DNA of 64,000 bases from Ruminococcus bromii (GTDB lineage: Bacteria > Bacillota > Clostridia > Oscillospirales > Acutalibacteraceae): assembly GCF_002834235.1 (NCBI RefSeq), contig NZ_NNBY01000035.1, forward strand, positions 1-64,000, in the 5' to 3' direction. The notes below the pieces were generated by a model, which was given only the letters and a program-made list of their open reading frames with translations, did no database searches and was not told where the DNA came from. Made by a program: the position numbers and the translations under genes. Positions 52,820 through 61,565 of this stretch are shown in pieces (position 1 is the stretch's first letter; each line of letters begins with the position of its first letter).

Positions 52820-54945
52820 TGAAATTTAAAATTGTCTATGACAAGCCGCAGAGAATTCGTTTTCGCTGCGGCGCATATGCATTTGATAAGGAGTATGAGG
52901 GGGCAATCTATAATCTTGTGACCGCATCTCCTTATGTGAATTCGGCACAGGTAAGTTCTGCAAACGGCGGTATTCTTGTCAATTACACCAAGGGCAGCAG
53001 AAGTAAAATTATCGACCTTGTAAGAGCAATTAATGTAAAAACTCTTAAAAAGAATGAACCGAGTGCGGAATTTGGAATTCAGAAGATTGACAGCGATTTT
53101 CATGACAATCTTTTCACTCTTGTTGCAAAGCACTATCTTTCAAAGATGTTCCTTCCTGCTCCGATAAGAACGGCAATCACTCTTTACAGAAGTGCAAAAT
53201 ATATTAAAAAGGCTCTCAAAACTCTTTGGAACGGTAAACTTACCGTAGATGTGCTTGACGGTGCATCTGTTGTGGCATGCTTGTGTCAACGCAAGTTCAA
53301 AACAGCCGCAACGGTTATGTTTATGCTCAGAATATCGGGCTTGCTTGAAGAATATACTCACGCAAGGACAAAGGCGGTTCTCACAGACAGCCTTGCAATC
53401 AAGACCGACAGGGTATGGCTTGTTACAGATGACGGTGATGTTCTCATTCCGATTGAGGATCTGCGTGTCGGCGACAAAATCCGTGTTCAGACAGGCAAGG
53501 TTATTCCTGTTGACGGTGTTGTTGCAGACGGTGAGGCAACCGTAAACGAGTCGTCAATGACAGGCGAGCCGTTGCCTGTATTAAAGCGTGAGGGAATTTC
53601 CGTTTACGCAGGTACGGTAATCGAAGAGGGCAGTATTGTTGTAACAGTCCGTCAGCTTGCGTCAAATACTAAAATCAGCAAGATTATTGAGCTTATCGGC
53701 AATTCTGAGGAACTCAAGGCAGGTGTTCAGAGCCGTGCCGAAACTCTTGCCGACAGAATTGTTCCGTTCAGCTTTATCGGATTTTTCGCAACTCTTATCT
53801 TCACAAAAAACATCACAAGGGCAGTTTCACTTCTTATGGTTGAATACTCCTGTGCAATCAAGCTGTCAACCCCTATTGCCGTAATTTCGGCTGTCAAAGA
53901 GGCGGCTGACAACGATATTACAATCAAGGGCGGAAAATATCTTGAGGCTTTTGCAAACGCTGACACAATCGTGTTTGATAAGACAGGTACTCTCACAAAC
54001 GCAGAGCCTGTTCTTGAAAAGGTTGTTGCATTCGGCGATTATACAGAGGACGAGGTTCTCAGAATCTCAGCCTGTCTTGAGGAGCATTTTCCGCACAGCG
54101 TAGCAAATGCCGTTGTAATCGGTGCTGAAAAACGAGGAATTTCTCACTCCGAGGAGCATACAGAGGTTGAGTATGTTGTTGCCCACGGTATTGCAACAAC
54201 ACTTCACGGTAAGCGTGCAATAATCGGCAGTAAGCATTTTGTTGTTGAGGACGAAAATGTTACCGTTACAAAGGAACAACAGAATATTATTGACGAAAAA
54301 TCCGGCTCATGTTCCGTGCTTTACCTTGCAATCGGCGGTGAACTTTCGGGTGCATTGTGCATCAGCGATCCGCCTCGAAAAGAAGCAAAACAGGCAATTG
54401 ATATGCTCAAAAAACAGGGTATAAAGAATGTTGTTATGCTCACGGGCGACAGCTACAGAGCCGCAAAGGCGACTGCCGCAATGCTCGGAATTACCGACTA
54501 TAAGTGTCAGGTTCTCCCCGAGGACAAGCACAGATATGTTGAAGAAATGAAGCAGAACGGTCAGAAGGTAATTATGGTCGGTGACGGTATCAACGATACT
54601 CCGGCACTTGCCGCCGCAAATGTTTCGGTTGCAATGAACGATGCGTCCGACATTGCCCGTGAAACTGCGGATATTACCATAAAAGGCTCTGATTTGCGTG
54701 CGCTTGTGCGTGTTCGCAAGTTGAGCAAAGACCTTATGAAACGAATCAACAAAAACTATCGTTTCATAATTGCTTTCAATTCGGCACTTTTGCTTTCAGG
54801 CTTTATGGGCATTATTCAGCCGTCGGTTTCGGCATTTTTACATAATGCGTCAACTATGATGATTTGTGCAAAGAGTATGACTCCGCTGACAAAGAAAAAT
54901 GATAAAGACAAAGCTTTGTCACTCCCTGAAAAAGCAGAGCAGTAA
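52819..54945 (+). CDS. P1B-type heavy-metal ATPase with atypical Y-S-C membrane motif
   Basis: A 708-residue metal pump. An N-terminal HMA-like fold without C-x-x-C (residues about 1-75), the actuator TGE in SSMTGEPLPV (about 246-255), phosphorylation Asp387 in DKTGTLT, and GDGINDTPAL are present. The transmembrane ion motif normally CPC or SPC reads Y343-S344-C345 in VEYSCAIKLSTPIA. The HP motif is in HFPHSVANAV. The metal cannot be assigned; such divergence suggests iron, manganese or another ion rather than Cu or Zn. Confidence 0.88.
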   Translation: MKFKIVYDKPQRIRFRCGAYAFDKEYEGAIYNLVTASPYVNSAQVSSANGGILVNYTKGSRSKIIDLVRAINVKTLKKNEPSAEFGIQKIDSDFHDNLFTLVAKHYLSKMFLPAPIRTAITLYRSAKYIKKALKTLWNGKLTVDVLDGASVVACLCQRKFKTAATVMFMLRISGLLEEYTHARTKAVLTDSLAIKTDRVWLVTDDGDVLIPIEDLRVGDKIRVQTGKVIPVDGVVADGEATVNESSMTGEPLPVLKREGISVYAGTVIEEGSIVVTVRQLASNTKISKIIELIGNSEELKAGVQSRAETLADRIVPFSFIGFFATLIFTKNITRAVSLLMVEYSCAIKLSTPIAVISAVKEAADNDITIKGGKYLEAFANADTIVFDKTGTLTNAEPVLEKVVAFGDYTEDEVLRISACLEEHFPHSVANAVVIGAEKRGISHSEEHTEVEYVVAHGIATTLHGKRAIIGSKHFVVEDENVTVTKEQQNIIDEKSGSCSVLYLAIGGELSGALCISDPPRKEAKQAIDMLKKQGIKNVVMLTGDSYRAAKATAAMLGITDYKCQVLPEDKHRYVEEMKQNGQKVIMVGDGINDTPALAAANVSVAMNDASDIARETADITIKGSDLRALVRVRKLSKDLMKRINKNYRFIIAFNSALLLSGFMGIIQPSVSAFLHNASTMMICAKSMTPLTKKNDKDKALSLPEKAEQ

Positions 54946-54982
54946 TTTTAGTGAATATTTATAAGTAAATATTTCAAAAAAC

Positions 54983-55020
54983 AACCGCTGTCAGGTTTAA
55001 TCCCGACAGCGGTTTTGTGC
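54983..55020. terminator. Terminator between the P1B ATPase and sdpI
   Basis: AACCGCTGTC (54983-54992) pairs with GACAGCGGTT (55005-55014), followed by TTGTGCTT; shared by convergent units. Confidence 0.78.
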
Positions 55021-55024
55021 TTGA

Positions 55025-55693
55025 TTAAGCGGATTTTTTTACTTTTACATATGCATAGATGTAGGCAACGGCAATGCTTATCAGAAGAATTGCAACCATA
55101 ATAAATGTTGAATTGATTCCCTTTATGAATGAGCTTTCAATGATTGTCAAAACTCCGGTAACTACAAAGGCAATTCCGCCGGCTCGGTTTGATTCATACC
55201 ACGCCAAGTCACTGCTTTGAGTCCATGATGTTTTTACTCCGATAAACGAATTTCGTTTTGTTTTCGGAAGAAAGTTGCCTGCAATAATCAACATTAAACT
55301 CATAACCGTATTTATAATGAACGGCACATTATCTGTAAAAGTTGTGCTGTCGGGCTTTAAAATTGCCAGAATGAGAAACATCAATTGAAGAATATTGAAA
55401 GCCGCAATGATTGATGTCACAAGTATCGCAGTGATTTTTACATTGTTATTTATCTTTTCAACGCTGTTTGTGCTGTATTTAGTATATATCTTGGTATACA
55501 CCATGTAAAATGCATACATAAACAGAATGATTGCAGGGAGAATGAAGTTTTCGTATTTTGAACCGTAACGGTCAACAGCACCGCTTGCGTTGTAGTGCAT
55601 GGGAACGGTGTCATTCATAAAGAATAAAAATACGGAAGTAAGCAAAGTGGGCAATATGGAAAGTGCAAGCATAATTTTATTCAGCTTTTTCAT
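55025..55693 (-). CDS. SdpI-family immunity/signal protein
   Basis: A 222-residue membrane protein with about six helices. VPMHYNASGAVDRYGSK is the DUF1648 block, and NFLPKTKRNSFIGVKTSWTQSS with WYESNRAGG is the SdpI motif. In Bacillus SdpI gives immunity to the SdpC toxin and sequesters SdpR. No toxin gene is seen here. It is cotranscribed with the ArsR-type gene 11 bp upstream, so the pair forms an sdpRI-like operon. Confidence 0.88.
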   Translation of the reverse strand: MKKLNKIMLALSILPTLLTSVFLFFMNDTVPMHYNASGAVDRYGSKYENFILPAIILFMYAFYMVYTKIYTKYSTNSVEKINNNVKITAILVTSIIAAFNILQLMFLILAILKPDSTTFTDNVPFIINTVMSLMLIIAGNFLPKTKRNSFIGVKTSWTQSSDLAWYESNRAGGIAFVVTGVLTIIESSFIKGINSTFIMVAILLISIAVAYIYAYVKVKKSA

Positions 55694-55704
55694 AAAATCA
55701 ACTC

Positions 55705-55959
55705 CTAAAATTGTTTAAGCCACATTATGAGTTCGTCAAACAGGGTTGTGTTAAGCTCATAATAAACATAATTTTTTTCTTTTGATTCAATCACCAGGTC
55801 GTTTTTCTTCAACAGATTGAGGTGATATGAAAGCGATGCAGGTGAAATTCCAAGTTCTTCGGCAATGTCGCCTGCAATCATTTTCTTGCCTTTCAGCATT
55901 GTCAGAATATTTCTTCTTATTGGATCTGAAAGTGCTTTAAGTGTACCGTTCAGTGACAA
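55705..55959 (-). CDS. ArsR-family repressor, SdpR-like
   Basis: An 84-residue winged-helix protein. LKALSDPIRRNILTML and ELGISPASLSYHLNLLKKNDLV form the helix-turn-helix. No metal-binding Cys motif is present, as in SdpR. A perfect 34-bp palindrome at 56052-56085 upstream is a likely operator. It is cotranscribed with sdpI. Confidence 0.88.
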   Translation of the reverse strand: MSLNGTLKALSDPIRRNILTMLKGKKMIAGDIAEELGISPASLSYHLNLLKKNDLVIESKEKNYVYYELNTTLFDELIMWLKQF

Positions 55960-56051
55960 GCAGATACCTCCTCACAAAGTCCTGTTACACCTGTTTAAAA
56001 AATATTTTAAATAGCTTGTAGCTTTATTATAGCCTGATTTACCGAAAAGTC

Positions 56052-56085
56052 AAGAACTATTTAAAAATATTTTTAAATAGTTCTT
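56052..56085. promoter_or_regulatory. Perfect 34-bp palindrome, probable SdpR operator
   Basis: Two 17-bp arms, AAGAACTATTTAAAAAT and its exact complement, with no spacer, lie about 95 bp before the regulator start. A related AT-rich half-site (TTTAAAAAATATTTTAAATAG) lies nearer the gene at about 55994-56014. Confidence 0.65.
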
Positions 56086-56127
56086 AAATACCTCTGACGA
56101 ATATTGCAGAAAAAATAAAAATTTCTC

Positions 56128-56181
56128 TTGATTTTCTTTGTTGAGTGGTATATAATAATACTCAGTTAGCAGAGGCTAACT
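56128..56181 (+). promoter_or_regulatory. Enolase promoter with DtxR/IdeR-like palindrome
   Basis: TTGATT (56128-56133), 17-bp spacer, TATAAT (56151-56156). AGTTAGC-AGAG-GCTAACT at 56164-56181 is a perfect 7-bp-arm palindrome at the predicted start site, the same core as upstream of the ZIP transporter. Confidence 0.65.
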
Positions 56182-56188
56182 TTTTTGA

Positions 56189-57592
<1,404 letters not shown>

Positions 57593-57636
57593 TTAATAAG
57601 ACAGTTTGTTTTCATAAATATTTTCTCTAATGTTAC

Positions 57637-57672
57637 AAAGCAGAGTCGTTTTTTCGGCTCTGTTTTGTTTTT
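57637..57672 (+). terminator. Enolase terminator
   Basis: CAGAGTCG (57641-57648), T-rich loop, CGGCTCTG (57655-57662), then TTTTGTTTTTG. Confidence 0.85.
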
Positions 57673-57883
57673 GCTGAAAACTCAGAATAACAAAATATTG
57701 ACAATTTGCAAATTTTCATCAAAACGGTTGTATTCTTAAAACAGTCAATAATAATCGGATAATGTGAAATACTTATTATTTGGTTATAAAATTATGCTGT
57801 AATAAAATAGGACAAAATCAATACTGTGCATTGTGTAAAGTTTTTTCAAAACAAAAGCGTCTTTATTTCGTCATTCCTATACA
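57673..57883. other. AT-rich gap upstream of the second MATE promoter
   Basis: No ORF, repeat or clear hairpin is seen between the enolase terminator and the promoter at 57884. Confidence 0.5.
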
Positions 57884-57912
57884 TTTACATTCACAAATCG
57901 CTGTGCTATAAT
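57884..57912 (+). promoter_or_regulatory. Promoter of the second MATE gene
   Basis: TTTACA (57884-57889), 17-bp spacer, TATAAT (57907-57912). It gives a leader of nearly 200 nt carrying three hairpins. Confidence 0.6.
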
Positions 57913-57932
57913 CTAGTGCGGTACTTCTTAGA

Positions 57933-57994
57933 ATTTCAGTCTAATGACTGAAATCCCGAGGAGCTATCGCTCCTTTGCACAGATTGCAATCTGT
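57933..57994 (+). repeat. Cluster of three short inverted repeats in the leader
   Basis: ATTTCAGTC/GACTGAAAT (57933-57954), AGGAGC/GCTCCT (57959-57974) and ACAGATTGCAATCTGT (57979-57994) lie end to end. None is followed by a T-tract. The regular series looks like a mobile palindromic repeat or an RNA control element. An ORF of 63 codons across it (57944-58135) is not credited as a gene. Confidence 0.55.
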
Positions 57995-58112
57995 TTGCTA
58001 TATACAACATACTTTGTATTTGAACAATCAAAATCAGAGTGTTGCCAAGACTTAAATTTAAACGAAAAAGATATTAAAAACATAAAAATTTTTGATAAGA
58101 AGTGTGAATGTT

Positions 58113-59477
58113 ATGAATGGTTCAAAATCTGTTAGAAATCTGACTCAGGGAAAAATTTCAAGTCAGATTTTATTTTTTGCAATTCCCGTAATAATCGGCA
58201 ACCTTTTACAGGAGCTTTACAATGTTGTCGATACGCTGATTGTCGGTCAGACTCTCGGTGAAATCAAGCTTGCGGCTGTCGGTTCAACGAGTTCGCTCAA
58301 CTTTTTTGCACTCGGATTTTTCATAGGACTTTCCGCCGGCTGTTCGGTAATCACTTCACAGCATTTCGGTGCAAACGATATGGAACGGGTGAAAAAGAGC
58401 GTTGCCGCCCACATAATAATTGGCGTTGTGTCGGCTGTTGTGCTTACTGTTTCGTTTGTACTTCTTGTTAATCCGCTGCTTACAATGCTCGGAACAACCT
58501 CGGATACATTCGAGTACGCAAGCAGATATCTTACAATAATTTACCTCGGAATCCCCGCAACAATGCTCTACAACCTTACGGCATCACTTCTGCGTTCGGT
58601 TGGTGACAGCAAAACTCCGCTTTATCTGTTGCTCTTTTCATCCGTAATGAATGTCGGACTTGACCTGTTATTTATCATAGTGTTCAGATGGGATGTTTCG
58701 GGTGCGGCAATTGCAACGGTAATCTCTCAGCTTGTGTCGGCAGTTCTCTGTTGTGTGTACATTTTTTTCAAGGTGAAAATGCTTTTGCCGAACAGAAACA
58801 GCTTTAAAAATTTGACTTTGACTGTACGGGATGAGCTAAAAGTCGGTTTCCCGATGGGACTTCAAAACTCAGTAATTTCAATCGGAATGATGGTTTTGCA
58901 ATATTTCGTAAATCAGTTCGGTTCATATGCCGTTGCCGCCTACACAATCGGCAACCGTGTTCAGCTCCTCATCCAGAATCCGATGAACTCAATGAGTACG
59001 GTTATCGCAACATTTGCAGGTCAGAACGAAGGTGCAGGAAGATATGACAGAATCAAAAAAGGCGTCAATTTTTGCCTGTTGACCTGTATTGCATATTCAA
59101 TTGTAATCGGTGCGGTTTCAATGATTTTTGCTCAGCCGATAACAGGAATCTTCACAAGCGGAAGCTCACAGCAGACTATTGATTATTCCGTTCAGTTTAT
59201 CTTCTGGAACTGCCCGTTTGAGTGCTCGCTTGCAATGCTGTTTATATACCGTGGAACAATTCAGGGACTTAAAAACGGCATTGTGCCTATGATTGGTTCG
59301 CTTATCGAAGTTGTTATGCGAATTATGACGCCAGTCATTTTCAGTTCTGTAATAGGTTACGCATCAATCTGTGTTGCCGGTCCTGCTGCATGGACAGGAA
59401 GTATGCTCCTTATGATTGCGGTTTATTATGTTAAAATAAGAAAACTTTCAAAGACGAAAACTGTTGTGGCAAATTAA
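58113..59477 (+). CDS. MATE-family multidrug/sodium antiporter
   Basis: A 454-residue transporter with 12 predicted helices and two MatE domains (about 20-180 and 240-405). PVIIGNLLQELYNVVDTLIVGQTLGE is the first-half signature and VGFPMGLQNSVISIGMMVLQYFVNQFG the second. Substrate unknown. The start is set at ATG 58113 (AGAAGTG upstream, weak) rather than the in-frame TTG at 58092. It is distinct from the MATE protein at 5295 and lacks the ATPase domain of the one at 42969. Confidence 0.87.
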   Translation: MNGSKSVRNLTQGKISSQILFFAIPVIIGNLLQELYNVVDTLIVGQTLGEIKLAAVGSTSSLNFFALGFFIGLSAGCSVITSQHFGANDMERVKKSVAAHIIIGVVSAVVLTVSFVLLVNPLLTMLGTTSDTFEYASRYLTIIYLGIPATMLYNLTASLLRSVGDSKTPLYLLLFSSVMNVGLDLLFIIVFRWDVSGAAIATVISQLVSAVLCCVYIFFKVKMLLPNRNSFKNLTLTVRDELKVGFPMGLQNSVISIGMMVLQYFVNQFGSYAVAAYTIGNRVQLLIQNPMNSMSTVIATFAGQNEGAGRYDRIKKGVNFCLLTCIAYSIVIGAVSMIFAQPITGIFTSGSSQQTIDYSVQFIFWNCPFECSLAMLFIYRGTIQGLKNGIVPMIGSLIEVVMRIMTPVIFSSVIGYASICVAGPAAWTGSMLLMIAVYYVKIRKLSKTKTVVAN

Positions 59478-59529
59478 TCCTTTATGTGGTACAATATTCC
59501 CTGTGATTATACTAACGAAAGGGATTTTT

Positions 59530-60096
59530 ATGATTTGCTTTAAAAAAGTCACAAAACAAATTTGTAATTATAAATCTGTAAAAGAATTATACCTTTCCGC
59601 ATTTCCTGCCGTTGAGAGAGTACCGTTTTTGCTTTTGATGAAAAAATCAAAGAATGACGGTGCAGATTTCTACGCAATTTATGATGAAGAAAAGTGGATT
59701 GGACTTATCTATGCAATCACGGACGGCGAAGTTGTCTATGTGTACTACTATGCAATTTCCGAAAAGGAGAGGGGACACGGAATAGGAGTTGCCGTGCTTG
59801 ATGAATTTAAAAATTTGTATAAGGGCAAAAGAATTTTTCTTGCAATTGAACAGCTTGAAGAAGAAAATGCCCCCAATCAAAAACAGCGAATGAGTCGTTA
59901 TAAATTCTATCAGCGTTGCGGATTTTTAAGGCTGAATGCAAAGATTGTTGAGGCGAAAATAACATTTGATGTTATGGCATACGGCGGTGAAGTCAACCCC
60001 GAAAGCTATAACAAAATGATGAAAAAATATCTCGGCAAAATTATGTCGCACTTCATTAAAACAGAAATGAAGGGCAGCGGAAAATATTTTGAATAA
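59530..60096 (+). CDS. GNAT-family N-acetyltransferase
   Basis: A 188-residue acetyltransferase. VYVYYYAISEKERGHGIGVAVLDEF contains the acetyl-CoA pyrophosphate loop R-G-H-G-I-G, and SRYKFYQRCGF is the following helix/strand typical of the fold. Substrate unknown. Start is ATG 59530 with AAAGGGA 6 bp upstream; an in-frame extension to 59464 has no ribosome site. Confidence 0.82.
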   Translation: MICFKKVTKQICNYKSVKELYLSAFPAVERVPFLLLMKKSKNDGADFYAIYDEEKWIGLIYAITDGEVVYVYYYAISEKERGHGIGVAVLDEFKNLYKGKRIFLAIEQLEEENAPNQKQRMSRYKFYQRCGFLRLNAKIVEAKITFDVMAYGGEVNPESYNKMMKKYLGKIMSHFIKTEMKGSGKYFE

Positions 60097-60101
60097 TAAA
60101 A

Positions 60102-60148
60102 ACACCGACAGGTTAGCTTTTGGCTTGAATCTGTCGGTGTTGTTTTTT
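60102..60148. terminator. Bidirectional terminator
   Basis: ACACCGACAG (60102-60111) pairs with CTGTCGGTGT (60131-60140), then TGTTTTTTT; T-rich on the minus strand as well, so shared by the GNAT and acyltransferase genes. Confidence 0.85.
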
Positions 60149-60159
60149 TATAAGATATA

Positions 60160-61263
60160 TTATTTTGTACAGCGGTTGCCGGATGTTATGGATTTGCGGG
60201 CGTTGATTTTATTGCCGACAAATTCGAAGAGTTTAAGTCTTAAAAGCTCAATTACGCAACAGCCTGCGAATATGAGGAGGATTGTTATAATTACAATCGG
60301 AATGTAAATCAGGGTGTCATAGAGGTGCTTATTGCTGAAGTTTGCAACATGCCACAGACAATCACGAACATACGGATTTTCGTGGATTGCATATATACCG
60401 AGCGTTGTGCCGGCTACTGTATTGACAAATTTTGAGCTGAAATTGAAATCTCTGAAAAAGAGAACCAACATCGCCGATTCGGCGAGGACAATCGGGTTGT
60501 TGAACATACCGAATGCTGGCTTGTACTGTGGAAAAACAGATGCCAATACAAAATCTAATACGCAAAGGCCGACGAAAATGCCGAGATAGCGGAAATTCGG
60601 TTTTCTTTTCTCAAGCGGTTTCTGCTTTACAAACAACCTCAGATAACCGCCGATTATGTACATCAAAAGGAATCCGCCAAGACTCTTGCCCATATAAGGA
60701 TCAAGTATTTTGTTGACGCTGATAACATTGTTTATTCCGTGAATTTCCGCAAGCGTTGACCATAGACTTACTGCCACAAAAACAATTCCCATAAAGTAGA
60801 GGTAATGTTTTTTAGAAAGTGACGCAAGCATTTTGTTGAGAAATGGGCTGAGCAGAAGAATAATCAAATAATTGCTCAGAAAATACCAAGTTCGTGACAT
60901 TAGCGGAGTGAACGCCTTTATAACTGAATTTATATTTATGAGCGACGGATCGCTTATGAAGAAAATTATCGAAAGTATAATCGAGTAAAAAATCATTGCA
61001 CCGTAGATTTTTCCGCCACGCCGTATGGTCTTTTTTATATCAAACTGCGAGGTTATCATGAAGTAGCCGCTTATCATAATAAACACATCAACAGGGGTTC
61101 TGCATAATGACCATACAAATGTCACCAATATACCGTCAATATCGCCTGCGGCCTTTGATGCGTCATGAAGTAATCCGTACTGATACGCATGCAAAAAAAT
61201 TATCTGTATCATTGCAATAATTCGCAGTAACTCAATACCGGACTGTCGTTTGATTTTGCTCAT
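60160..61263 (-). CDS. Acyltransferase-3 family membrane protein
   Basis: A 367-residue polytopic protein with about ten helices. GIELLRIIAMIQIIFLHAYQYG contains the conserved Arg and His of acyltransferase 3 (OafA/WecH-like), and FIMISGYFMITS follows. Such proteins O-acetylate cell-surface polysaccharides or peptidoglycan using acetyl-CoA across the membrane. Start is ATG 61263 after CGGAGG; the longer frame to 61293 lacks a ribosome site. Its neighbour, a teichoic-acid-like polymerase, suggests cell-wall glycopolymer modification. Confidence 0.85.
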   Translation of the reverse strand: MSKIKRQSGIELLRIIAMIQIIFLHAYQYGLLHDASKAAGDIDGILVTFVWSLCRTPVDVFIMISGYFMITSQFDIKKTIRRGGKIYGAMIFYSIILSIIFFISDPSLININSVIKAFTPLMSRTWYFLSNYLIILLLSPFLNKMLASLSKKHYLYFMGIVFVAVSLWSTLAEIHGINNVISVNKILDPYMGKSLGGFLLMYIIGGYLRLFVKQKPLEKRKPNFRYLGIFVGLCVLDFVLASVFPQYKPAFGMFNNPIVLAESAMLVLFFRDFNFSSKFVNTVAGTTLGIYAIHENPYVRDCLWHVANFSNKHLYDTLIYIPIVIITILLIFAGCCVIELLRLKLFEFVGNKINARKSITSGNRCTK

Positions 61264-61534
61264 TTTTAAATCCTCCGTAAACGGAAATCCCAAAAAGTAC
61301 GGGATTTGTGTCTGTCAATTTCTGACAGGAACTTCGTTTTCTTAACAATTTTCGTAAAATTTGCAACATTGCTACAAATACTAATTATACCATAATTTGC
61401 CTGTTATAACAATTTATGCGGTGTAGTATTTCAAAAGAAAAACAAGTAATTTTTAAACAATATATACAAAATTTGTACATATGTACAAAAAGCAATAAAA
61501 GCATATTGAGTTTGAGAAGTATTGGCAAAACAAA

Positions 61535-61560
61535 AACGGTCAGCAAAAAACTGACCGCTT
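61535..61560 (-). terminator. Terminator of the TagF-like gene
   Basis: On the minus strand CGGTCAG, a T-rich loop and CTGACCG are followed by TTTTTGTTTT. Confidence 0.85.
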
Positions 61561-61565
61561 AAATA

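Noticed and set aside
57944..58135. 63-codon ORF upstream of and overlapping the second MATE gene
   Set aside because: It spans the tandem palindromes, has no ribosome site and no recognisable fold; a repeat element is more likely.
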